Shown one piece after another: positions 7,762-15,380 of a stretch of 20,562 nt of DNA. Numbering within the stretch: the first letter of the stretch is position 1; the number at the start of each line of letters is the position of its first letter. The notes beneath the pieces are model-generated. The model saw only the letters and a program-made list of their open reading frames with translations. It ran no database searches and was not told the origin of the DNA. Origin of the DNA: an uncultured bacterium (GTDB lineage Bacteria > Planctomycetota > Phycisphaerae > Sedimentisphaerales > Anaerobacaceae); assembly GCA_913009865.1 (NCBI GenBank), contig CAJVYK010000016.1, forward strand, positions 1 to 20,562, read 5' to 3'. The position numbers and the translations under genes were made by a program.

Positions 7762-8454
7762 ATGAAATGTAAAAAAGATTTCGACCTGGCAGCTATTTTA
7801 GTCTTTTTGTTGCTTTCGTTTGTTTTTTCCACGCCATCTGAGGCGGCGCTGTGCGCCTTTCGTAATCCGGACAGAGATGTTTATGAAATGTTTCCGCAGG
7901 CCACCGGCTATCGGTCGGTAATTAAAAAGCTTGACCGAAAGGCACAAAAACAAATAGAGAAATTTTTGGGCCAGCGTCTCGATTATGACGAAGGCGGAGA
8001 ACATACATTTTATCTTGTTTTGAAAGACGAAGATGTAATAGGTGTTATCCGTCCCCATGCTGAACGCGGCAGACATGGGATTGTCGAGATGGTCTGGGCT
8101 TTCACGCTCGACGGCAGGATAAAAGATTTCAAGATCCAGCGTTCACGGGAGAGAGGTACTGCTCTGATAAAAGCCGAAGGGTTTCGCGGGCAATTCAGAG
8201 GCAGGACTTTGAAAACCGCTTTTACGGAAAAGAAGTCCAGGAAAATCAATACCGCTCTTTTTACCCTCCCGAAGAACGCAGAAAGGATTTCCTCGCTAAT
8301 CGCTTACAGTGCAAAGAAAAATCTGTTTTTATACAAGCTGTTCTTTCCGCAATACAACAGGCAGATAGAGAACACTTCAAAAGATAAAGGCAAAAAAAAT
8401 TCAGAGAAAAAGATTATAGAAAAGGATAAAAGAGATGAAAATAACCATCGGTAA
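7762..8454 (+). CDS. Exported protein with FMN_bind-like domain
   Basis: This 230-aa protein starts with a signal peptide (residues about 1-28, LAAILVFLLLSFVFSTPSEA). Residues about 75-150 resemble the FMN-binding fold of NosR/RnfG-type proteins: a strand FYLVLKDEDVIGVIRPHAERG, then GIVEMVWAFTLDGRIKDFKI, then a GFRGQFRG turn. The Ser/Thr-Gly-Ala-Thr sequence used for covalent flavin attachment is not obvious, so any flavin would be bound differently or not at all. The last 30 residues are a Lys/Glu-rich tail. The gene lies 44 nt after the barrel gene, has an AAAGG ribosome site, and overlaps the next kinase by 20 nt. Its position between a barrel and a sensor suggests an envelope redox or ligand-capture role, which is inference. 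Confidence 0.6.
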   Translation: MKCKKDFDLAAILVFLLLSFVFSTPSEAALCAFRNPDRDVYEMFPQATGYRSVIKKLDRKAQKQIEKFLGQRLDYDEGGEHTFYLVLKDEDVIGVIRPHAERGRHGIVEMVWAFTLDGRIKDFKIQRSRERGTALIKAEGFRGQFRGRTLKTAFTEKKSRKINTALFTLPKNAERISSLIAYSAKKNLFLYKLFFPQYNRQIENTSKDKGKKNSEKKIIEKDKRDENNHR

Positions 8455-10798
8455 AAAACTGTCAATAGGCGCCATCGTCGTTTTAATTCTGATGGTCATA
8501 TTGTCAATAGTTGCCTATTCAGCCCTGTCCAAAATTGGCAAAACCAGCGATACAGCAGTGTCTTTGTTCTCGAAAGCAGAAAAGATTGACCAACTGGAAT
8601 TCACTCTGGCTGAAGCACTGAAAATAAATGATTTTTTTATAAGCGGCGACCTGGAAAAGCGAAACTCTTTTGAGTTATCGGCTATGGCGGTGGACGAGGC
8701 AATAGAAAGCGTGGAAGAAATAGAGCTGGATTCGGAAGAAAAAACGATTTTTGGCAGGATAAAAAAGGAATTTAGCCTGCTCAAGGAAAAATCACAACTG
8801 ATATTTGAGACCGTCGAAGCGCCAGGGAAAGGTTTCCTTAGTCCGGATATAAATAAATTAGTGGACGAGGCGGATGCCGTAGCACTTTCTCTTGTCGAAG
8901 ACAGTGAGTATCTTAAGGAGCTGTTAGATGGGAAAATAGTTATCGCTACACAAAAAGGTGAACGGGCAGAGGAGTTGGGAATCAGAACAACCGTGGCTGT
9001 TTCAGTAGCAGGTATTGTCTTCGTTATCATTGGTTCATTTGTGTTGACTCGAAACATCACCAAACCGATTCAGGCCTTAACTTCCGTTGCCAGGATTATC
9101 ACCGAAGGCGATCTTGACAAGAGAGTAAGTATAAAATCTTCCGACGAAATCGGCCAGCTTGCCGGTGCCTTTAATTATATGACCGCCAAATTAAAAGATT
9201 TTTATACGAACTTGGAGGAAAAAGTATCTGAGAGAACAAAAGAGTTGGATAAAACCAACAGGGAATTGCAGAAAGAGATTGTTGAGCATAGACGAGCGGA
9301 CGAAAAAGTCCAGCAGCAAAATGAATTTCTGAATAACGTTTTAGAGTCTCTAACGCATCCTTTCTATGTTATCGACGCTGATGATTATACGATTAAAATG
9401 GCCAACTCCGCTGCTAAGTTAGGCAGCTTATCCGAAGATTTAACATGTTACGGCCTCACCCACAAAAGAAGCGAACCGTGCAGCGGTGATGATGACCCCT
9501 GTCCGGTTAAAGAGATAAAGAAAACAAAAAAGCCCATAACTGTAGAGCACGTCCACTACGATAAAGACGGCAATGCCAGAAACGTTGAAGTTCACGGCTA
9601 TCCAATCTTTGATGGTGATGGAAATGTTACCCAGGTAATTGAATACCCACTGGATATCACCGAGCGCAAGCGCGCCGAAGAAGAGATACGCAACCTGGCA
9701 AAATTCCCCAGCGAAGACCCTAACCCTGTGCTGAGGATATCAAGAGATTGCACCGTTCTCTATGCCAACAATGCCGGTTCGCCCATACTGGAGGCCTGGG
9801 GATGTCGAAAAGGCCAGCATGTGACGGAACCCTGGTGTAAACTAATAGCGGATGTTTTCAATTCGGGTGAAGCCGCCACTTTTGATATTGACAGCCACGA
9901 CTGTACATTTTCAGTGACACTGGCGCCTGTGGCGGAGTCCGGCTATATAAACGTTTATGGCTTCGACGTTACAGAGCGAAATCTGGTAAAGCAAAAGTTG
10001 GAGCGGGCTGTTTTAGAATTGAAACGTACCAACGATGATTTGCTGAAGTTTGCATCTGTGGCTTCGCACGACCTGCAGGAGCCGCTGCGGATGATAACAA
10101 GCTACTTGCAGCTACTGGTTAAGCGATACAGCGGCAAGCTTAACGCAGATGCAGACGAGTTCATCGGTTTTGCTGTGGATGGTGCCAAGCGTATGCAAGG
10201 GCTTATCAATGATTTGCTGGCATACTCACGTGTGGGCACCCGTGGCAGAGCGTTTAAGTTATGTGATTGTGAGGCTATCCTTACGAAAGCTATAACAGGC
10301 CTGAACAGAATGATTGAGGAGAACGGCGCTACGGTAACATACGCTCCTCTACCAACAATAGAAGTGGATGCTACACAGCTCGAGCAGGTATTTCGTAATC
10401 TTATCAGCAATGCCATTAAATACCGGCGTGAAGACCAAGCTGCTCACGTTTATATCTCTGCTGAACAAAAAAATGATGAATGGCTGTTTTCTGTGCGGGA
10501 TAATGGTATCGGGATAAAGCAGGAATATTTCGAACGCATTTTCGTAATATTTCAACAATTGCACGGCAAAGGTGAATATGGCGGCAGCGGCAACGGCGCC
10601 GGACTGGCGATTTGTAAGAGGATTGTGGAACGGCACGGCGGACGTATCTGGGTGGAGTCGGAGCCGGCAAAAGGATCAACCTTCTACTTTACAATACCGG
10701 TAAAAAAGCAAAGTATTTTAATGGATTTAGCGTCGCCAAAAGAGCTGAAAAGAAAGATTGATGCGGAAAAACCGGAAACAATAGAAAGTCTTACATAA
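8435..10798 (+). CDS. Membrane sensor histidine kinase, HAMP-PAS-PAS-HisKA-HATPase
   Basis: This 787-aa protein has a membrane helix at 9-31, a mostly helical periplasmic region (about 32-183, four-helix-bundle style), a second helix at about 185-205, HAMP at about 205-257, a coiled coil to about 295, PAS 1 at about 296-415, a weaker PAS 2 at about 420-515, HisKA with His545 in ASVASHDLQEPLR, and HATPase_c with Asn659 and DNGIGI at 689-694. PAS 1 carries Cys338, 349 and 356 in a CYGLTH...PC...PCP pattern. The G2 loop is GGSGNGAGL (716-724), two residues longer than in the upstream kinase, though it still contains GxGxGL. From about residue 510 onward it is almost the same as the kinase at 3874, indicating duplication. 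The start is supported by AGGA 8 nt upstream, within the end of the preceding gene. Confidence 0.92.
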   Translation: MKITIGKKLSIGAIVVLILMVILSIVAYSALSKIGKTSDTAVSLFSKAEKIDQLEFTLAEALKINDFFISGDLEKRNSFELSAMAVDEAIESVEEIELDSEEKTIFGRIKKEFSLLKEKSQLIFETVEAPGKGFLSPDINKLVDEADAVALSLVEDSEYLKELLDGKIVIATQKGERAEELGIRTTVAVSVAGIVFVIIGSFVLTRNITKPIQALTSVARIITEGDLDKRVSIKSSDEIGQLAGAFNYMTAKLKDFYTNLEEKVSERTKELDKTNRELQKEIVEHRRADEKVQQQNEFLNNVLESLTHPFYVIDADDYTIKMANSAAKLGSLSEDLTCYGLTHKRSEPCSGDDDPCPVKEIKKTKKPITVEHVHYDKDGNARNVEVHGYPIFDGDGNVTQVIEYPLDITERKRAEEEIRNLAKFPSEDPNPVLRISRDCTVLYANNAGSPILEAWGCRKGQHVTEPWCKLIADVFNSGEAATFDIDSHDCTFSVTLAPVAESGYINVYGFDVTERNLVKQKLERAVLELKRTNDDLLKFASVASHDLQEPLRMITSYLQLLVKRYSGKLNADADEFIGFAVDGAKRMQGLINDLLAYSRVGTRGRAFKLCDCEAILTKAITGLNRMIEENGATVTYAPLPTIEVDATQLEQVFRNLISNAIKYRREDQAAHVYISAEQKNDEWLFSVRDNGIGIKQEYFERIFVIFQQLHGKGEYGGSGNGAGLAICKRIVERHGGRIWVESEPAKGSTFYFTIPVKKQSILMDLASPKELKRKIDAEKPETIESLT

Positions 10799-10826
10799 CC
10801 TAAGTTCAGATGAGAGAGGTGAAATT

Positions 10827-11285
10827 ATGAATGGGAATTCTTTACAATACCCGGCAGCGGCGATAACTATTCTGCTCGTCGAAGACAACCCGGGAGATGT
10901 GCGCCTAACCCAGGAGGCACTGAAGGATGGGAAGCTGGCTGTCAATCTGCGCGTAGTCCAGAATGGCGTGGAAGCGATGGCTTTTCTCCGCCGGGAAGGC
11001 GAGTATGCCGATGTGCCTCGGCCGGATCTGATATTTCTCGATTTGAATCTGCCAAAAAAAGATGGCCGTGAAGTCCTGGCGGAAATCAAATCCAATGATG
11101 GATTAAAAAATATTCCGGTAGTGGTTCTAACCTCTTCCGAAGCTGATACGGACATCGCAAAGTGTTACAATCTCCACGCAAACTGTTATATAACCAAGCC
11201 CGTAGATATGGAGCAGTTTGCCACCGTTGTACAGACGATTGAGAACTTCTGGTTCACAATCGTCAAACTACCCGAAGAGGAATAA
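10827..11285 (+). CDS. Single-domain response regulator (Rcp1-like)
   Basis: This 152-aa protein is a lone REC domain with no output domain. It has the acidic pair Glu19-Asp20, phospho-acceptor Asp72 in LDLNLPKKDG, Thr102 and Lys124 in TKPVD, all in canonical places. The long insert FLRREGEYADVPRPDLI is characteristic of Rcp1-type regulators that work with phytochrome-like HisKA kinases, matching the kinase type encoded just upstream. The start ATG follows AGAGAGGTG, a strong ribosome site. It probably relays phosphate or binds a target protein directly. It is followed within 1 nt by a close paralogue. Confidence 0.93.
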   Translation: MNGNSLQYPAAAITILLVEDNPGDVRLTQEALKDGKLAVNLRVVQNGVEAMAFLRREGEYADVPRPDLIFLDLNLPKKDGREVLAEIKSNDGLKNIPVVVLTSSEADTDIAKCYNLHANCYITKPVDMEQFATVVQTIENFWFTIVKLPEEE

Positions 11286-11286
11286 A

Positions 11287-11724
11287 ATGGGCGAAAAAAA
11301 GACAGAAGTTTTACTCATCGAAGACAATCCCGGCGACAGGCGTCTGATCCGGGAAGCGTTCGATGATGGCAAGATGGCTGTCAACTTGCATACAGCCCAG
11401 GATGGGGTGGAAGCAGTGGTTTTTCTCCGCCGGGAAGGCAGGTACGCCGATGCGCCTCGACCGGATTTAATCATCCTCGACCTGAATCTGCCGAAAAAGA
11501 ATGGCCATGAAGTCCTGGCGGAAATCAAAGCCGATGAGCAGTTAAAGCGCATTCCAGTAGTGGTTCTGACCTCCTCCGAAGCTGATACGGACATTGCAAA
11601 GTGTTACAATCTCCACGCAAACTGTTATATAGCCAAGCCTGTAGATCTGGAGCAGTTCTCTGCCGTTGTGCAGACGATTGAGAACTTCTGGTTCACAACT
11701 GTTAAACTACCCAAAGGGGAGTAA
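11287..11724 (+). CDS. Single-domain response regulator (Rcp1-like), tandem paralogue
   Basis: This 145-aa REC domain has Glu12-Asp13, Asp65 in LDLNLPKKNG, Thr95 and Lys117 in AKPVD. It is a tandem duplicate of the preceding regulator. Its 3' third is about 90 percent the same at DNA level (for example 11130-11270 against 11569-11709), while the 5' part differs more. ATG 11287 is chosen over a longer in-frame opening at 11218 because GAGG (11276-11279) sits just before it and homology with the first copy begins there. The start lies 1 nt past the previous stop, so translation is coupled. Confidence 0.92.
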   Translation: MGEKKTEVLLIEDNPGDRRLIREAFDDGKMAVNLHTAQDGVEAVVFLRREGRYADAPRPDLIILDLNLPKKNGHEVLAEIKADEQLKRIPVVVLTSSEADTDIAKCYNLHANCYIAKPVDLEQFSAVVQTIENFWFTTVKLPKGE

Positions 11725-11725
11725 A

Positions 11726-13453
11726 ATGGACGAAAAAAAGATTAAAATTTTATTGATTGAGGACAATTCCGCGGATGTACGCTTGATACAGGAAATGCTG
11801 ACCGAGGAGGTGGACAGTCCGTTCACTCTTGAATGTGCAGGCAGCCTGGCAGAAGGGTTGGAACAGCTTGGCAAGACAGATTTTGATGTGGTTCTGTCGG
11901 ATTTGGGGCTGCCGGACAGCTCCGGATTAGAGACGTTTTTCAAAATAGATGCACAAGCGCCACGAGTGCCAATCGTTGTTCTCAGTGGTATGAATGACGA
12001 ATCGCTGGCAGTTAATGCCGTACAGCACGGCGCACAGGACTATATGGTCAAGGGCAGCGTTGATAGTGATTCTCTGCGGCGGTCTTTGCGTTATGCCATA
12101 GAACGCAAGCAGATTCAGGAAGCCCTGCGAATAAAGGACCGTGTTATTGAATCCTCCATTAACCCAATTGCAATTGCCGACCTGCAAGGCAAATTGACGT
12201 ACGTAAACCATTTTTTCCTTAAACTATGGAAGTACGAAAGCGTCGAGGGGGTTGCCGGCAGATCTATCGATGAGTTTTGGCACAGGTCCGCAGAGGCCTT
12301 GTGGATAATGGAAAGGGTGCTTAGTTACGGCAGTTGGAGGGGGCAAATACGGGGCAGAAGCAAGGATGACGCTGAACTGGATTTGCAGCTTTCGGCATTT
12401 ATAGTAAAAGAAAAAAATGGGCATGGTGAACCACTGTGCGTGGTGTTTTCATTTGTGGATATTACCGAGCTGACCCGATTGCGCCGCCGGTTGAAAACGG
12501 AACAGTCTTTTGCCGGGATTGTGGGCTACGATGCAAAGATGTTGGAATTGTTCGATACCATCAGGCAGGTTGCCGAGGTTGATGTGCCTGTACTGATTCA
12601 GGGTGAAAGTGGTACAGGTAAGGAACTGGTTGCCATAGCTATTCACAATGAAGGTTCGCTTGCCGGCAAACCCTTCGTCCCGGTTCACTGCGGAGCACTG
12701 CCCGAGGAAGTCCTGGAAAGCGAGTTGTTCGGCCATGTTAAAGGAGCTTTTAACGGAGCTGTTCGTAACAAAAAGGGACGTTTAGAACTGGCAAACGGCG
12801 GAACAATCTTTCTGGATGAAATCGGAGACCTTCCCGGTGCGATGCAGGTCAAGCTCCTGCGGGTTCTGCAAGAGGGGACTTTTCAGCGTGTGGGAGGTGA
12901 GGAGACCATAAAAGTCGATGTACGTGTTATCAGTGCGACAAATAAAAATCTCGCAGAGGAAGTTACCGCAGGAAGATTTAGTGACGACCTTTTTTACCGG
13001 CTGTGTGTTGTCCCCATCCATCTGCCGCCGCTTCGTGGACGGCGAAATGATATTCCACTTTTGGCCGACCATTTCCGGAAAAAAGCTTTGACCCAAATGG
13101 GTCGGGATGACATTGTGCTATCGGTAAAAGCTATCGATATTATGATGGAATATGACTGGCCAGGAAATGTTCGAGAGCTTGAAAATGCCCTTCAATATGC
13201 GATGGTGAGGTGTAGAGGCAATCTACTCCTGCCAGAACATTTTCCCCCAAACATTCTTAAGGCAACCATGCCGATACAACCTTCTCCGATAGAGAAGCGA
13301 GAAAGCAAGCTCGATACAGAGACCGTGCAACACACGCTTGAAGAAACCGATGATGGTAAACTTGAGGCTGTATATGGTCCTGGAGTTTCACGAGCCGGCC
13401 CGTACCGATTCATCCGAGACGGCGGAAGACCGGACGAAATCGGAGCGCAGTAA
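11726..13453 (+). CDS. NtrC-like response regulator (REC-PAS-AAA+), variant GAFNGA and degenerate HTH
   Basis: This 575-aa protein has REC at 1-122 (acidic Glu12-Asp13, Asp59, Ser87, Lys109), PAS at about 135-250, a sigma54-interaction AAA+ domain at about 262-490, and a Fis-type C-terminal region at about 525-565. Walker A is GESGTGKE (293-300) and Walker B is IFLDEIGD (361-368), so ATP hydrolysis looks intact. The sigma54-contact loop normally reading GAFTGA is GAFNGA (340-345), with AAC at 12752-12754. The HTH reads AVYGPGVSRAGPYRF, where family members have roughly AAxxLGVSRxTLYR. Two prolines fall inside what should be helices, so DNA binding is doubtful. ATG 11726 is preferred to an upstream in-frame start because AAGGGGAG directly precedes it and the REC domain begins there. 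It ends the signalling operon. Confidence 0.9.
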   Translation: MDEKKIKILLIEDNSADVRLIQEMLTEEVDSPFTLECAGSLAEGLEQLGKTDFDVVLSDLGLPDSSGLETFFKIDAQAPRVPIVVLSGMNDESLAVNAVQHGAQDYMVKGSVDSDSLRRSLRYAIERKQIQEALRIKDRVIESSINPIAIADLQGKLTYVNHFFLKLWKYESVEGVAGRSIDEFWHRSAEALWIMERVLSYGSWRGQIRGRSKDDAELDLQLSAFIVKEKNGHGEPLCVVFSFVDITELTRLRRRLKTEQSFAGIVGYDAKMLELFDTIRQVAEVDVPVLIQGESGTGKELVAIAIHNEGSLAGKPFVPVHCGALPEEVLESELFGHVKGAFNGAVRNKKGRLELANGGTIFLDEIGDLPGAMQVKLLRVLQEGTFQRVGGEETIKVDVRVISATNKNLAEEVTAGRFSDDLFYRLCVVPIHLPPLRGRRNDIPLLADHFRKKALTQMGRDDIVLSVKAIDIMMEYDWPGNVRELENALQYAMVRCRGNLLLPEHFPPNILKATMPIQPSPIEKRESKLDTETVQHTLEETDDGKLEAVYGPGVSRAGPYRFIRDGGRPDEIGAQ

Positions 13454-13459
13454 CCTGTT

Positions 13460-13506
13460 CTTCAGGTATTTCACATAATGTAGTGTTATGGCTGAAATAC
13501 TTGAAG
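13460..13506. other. Long hairpin between the NtrC-like gene and pilB
   Basis: CTTCAGGTATTTCA (13460-13473) pairs with TGAAATACTTGAAG (13493-13506) over 14 bp with one G-U. Inside it CATAA (13474-13478) pairs with TTATG (13486-13490), leaving a 7-nt loop and a 2-nt bulge. No U-tract follows, so it is not a standard intrinsic terminator. It begins 7 nt after a stop codon and ends 60 nt before pilB. It could be an mRNA processing or stability element, or, as DNA, an inverted-repeat operator. Confidence 0.6.
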
Positions 13507-13566
13507 AGTGCCGGCAGATAACAGTACGTTTTATTGTTCGTAAATTGGGCGTGGTATAAAGAAGCG

Positions 13567-15321
13567 ATGGAGGTCAAAACAAATACATCCGGTGTGGAAG
13601 CAGGTATTCGTTTCGGCGAGTGGCTGGTGAATAGGGGGCTTATGCCCCGCAGCAAGTTGAACGAAGCTCTCAGGGAACAGCGCAGAAGCGGCGGTCGTCT
13701 GGGTGAAGTCCTGCTCAACCTGGAAATGCTGCCACATGAGGATGTTACGCATGCCCTGGCTGAATATCTTGCAATAGATTGTGTTCGCCTCGATGACTTG
13801 TCAAACATAGATATGAACATCGCCCGAAGCATCCCGGAAAACATTGCCAAGCGTTTTTGCCTTGTCGCAATCGGCGAATCAGATGGCAAGACTGTTGTGG
13901 CGATGGGCGACCCGCTTAATGTGGTTGCGATAGATACAGTCACTCTAAAGCTCAAACGCCGTATCAAGGCGGTGATCAGTTCAGTTCCTCAGATTCAGCA
14001 CGCAATAGAAATAATTTACCACGGCTCAGACGTTGAGGAACAGCGACTCCGCGACCTGGTGGAAATCGAAGTTGACGCCGAGCAGAGCCGGGAAGATTCA
14101 CTTATAGAAGATATTACAGAGGCGGACATCAGCGGCCAGGTCGATGCCGGCGATGCCCCGGTAATTCGGTTTGTCAACTTGTTGTTAAGTCAGGCAGTCA
14201 AAAGCAGGGCAAGCGATATTCATATCGAGCCGCGGGAAAAATCAATGACCATACGTATGCGGACCGACGGCGTACTCCGTGAGATGGTGCCGCCATCCCG
14301 GAAAATGCAGGCTGCTGTGGTTACGAGAATAAAAATTCTTTCGGAGATGGACATCGCCGAGCGCAGACTGCCCCAGGACGGCAGGTTCAAAATGAAGACC
14401 TCCGGCAGGGATATTGATGTACGTATCTCCGTGATTCCAACAATCTATGGCGAAAAGGTCGTGATGCGTATCCTCGATAAGACAGCGGTCAACCATGACA
14501 TTGACCAGTTGGGGTTTGAGCCTGGACTGCTTGAAAAGTTCAAGGCTGCGCTGGCACAGCCATACGGAATCATAATTGTTACAGGGCCTACCGGCAGCGG
14601 TAAAAGTACAACGTTGTATTCATCGCTGAACTATCTCAACGATAGCGCCAAGAATATCACAACCGTCGAAGACCCTGTAGAATATCGACTTGAAGGCGTC
14701 AACCAGATACAAATCAAGCCCGAAATCAACCTGAACTTTGCTGTGTGTCTTAGGGCGATTTTGCGCCAGGACCCCGACATTGTCCTCATCGGCGAGATTC
14801 GGGACAAAGAAACCATGGAGATTGCAATGAAAGCCTCTTTGACCGGCCATCTGGTCTTAAGCACTTTTCACACCAATGATGCCCCGAGCGCTATCAGCCG
14901 ACTGGTATATATGGGGCTTGAGCCCTACCTGCTGGCTTCAACGCTGAATCTGGTCGTCGCCCAGCGGCTGGTAAGAAAGATTTGTGAACGATGTAAGGAA
15001 CCTCTAAAACTCAGCGACAAAGTGCTCAGACGTCTTAAGATAGACTCCGCTGCTGTGGACGATGCCACTTTCCATCACGGCAAAGGCTGCAATGCTTGTG
15101 GCCAAACAGGCTATTATGGACGGCTGCCGATATTCGAGTTTCTTATCTTCGATAAGGATATTCGTGAAAGGATTGTCGCTGGGGCAAGTGAAGCTGAAAT
15201 AAGAGCTATGGCACGCAAAAAGGGTTATGGGGGCTTGCTCGATAGCGGAGTAAAAAAATTGCTCCAGGGTCTTACAACCGCCGAAGAAGTGCTCAGCGTT
15301 ACCTTTACAGAAGATATGTAA
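13567..15321 (+). CDS. pilB: PilB/GspE-type assembly ATPase
   Basis: This 584-aa hexameric cytoplasmic ATPase would drive type IV pilus extension or type II secretion pseudopilus assembly. The N-terminal MshEN/T2SSE_N domain (about 12-155) is followed by the ATPase core. Walker A is GPTGSGKS (340-347), the Asp box TTVEDPVEY lies at 365-373, Walker B DIVLIGE ends at Glu410, and the His box GHLVLSTFHTND is at 427-438. A zinc-binding pair CxxC...CxxC uses Cys473, 476, 508 and 511. The start ATG follows AAGAAG; an upstream in-frame TTG at 13534 would add eleven residues and lacks support. PilB is favoured over GspE because the convergent operon encodes PilMNO and a PilQ-like secretin, but the families intergrade. 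No pilin, PilC or PilT gene is in view. Confidence 0.9.
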   Translation: MEVKTNTSGVEAGIRFGEWLVNRGLMPRSKLNEALREQRRSGGRLGEVLLNLEMLPHEDVTHALAEYLAIDCVRLDDLSNIDMNIARSIPENIAKRFCLVAIGESDGKTVVAMGDPLNVVAIDTVTLKLKRRIKAVISSVPQIQHAIEIIYHGSDVEEQRLRDLVEIEVDAEQSREDSLIEDITEADISGQVDAGDAPVIRFVNLLLSQAVKSRASDIHIEPREKSMTIRMRTDGVLREMVPPSRKMQAAVVTRIKILSEMDIAERRLPQDGRFKMKTSGRDIDVRISVIPTIYGEKVVMRILDKTAVNHDIDQLGFEPGLLEKFKAALAQPYGIIIVTGPTGSGKSTTLYSSLNYLNDSAKNITTVEDPVEYRLEGVNQIQIKPEINLNFAVCLRAILRQDPDIVLIGEIRDKETMEIAMKASLTGHLVLSTFHTNDAPSAISRLVYMGLEPYLLASTLNLVVAQRLVRKICERCKEPLKLSDKVLRRLKIDSAAVDDATFHHGKGCNACGQTGYYGRLPIFEFLIFDKDIRERIVAGASEAEIRAMARKKGYGGLLDSGVKKLLQGLTTAEEVLSVTFTEDM

Positions 15322-15363
15322 AAAACAGGGACAGTTCCTCCGTGTGTGAACTGTCCCTGTTTT
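15322..15363. terminator. Bidirectional terminator between convergent pilB and pilQ
   Basis: AAAACAGGGACAGTTC (15322-15337) and GAACTGTCCCTGTTTT (15348-15363) form a perfect 16-bp stem with a 10-nt loop. The stem starts and ends in A/T runs, so it provides a U-tract in both directions. It overlaps the last base of the pilB stop and lies 17 nt from the pilQ stop, exactly where convergent transcripts must end. Confidence 0.9.
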
Positions 15364-15380
15364 GACATTATTGAGAACGG

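Noticed and set aside
5810..10700. Homologous recombination hot spot between the two kinase genes
   Set aside because: The catalytic regions are similar enough to suggest duplication, but no sharp breakpoint or mosaic pattern is visible by eye.
13534..13560. Sigma70 promoter TTGTTC-N15-TATAAA for pilB
   Set aside because: The spacing is short and the -10 would sit only 6 nt before the ATG, requiring a transcript without leader.
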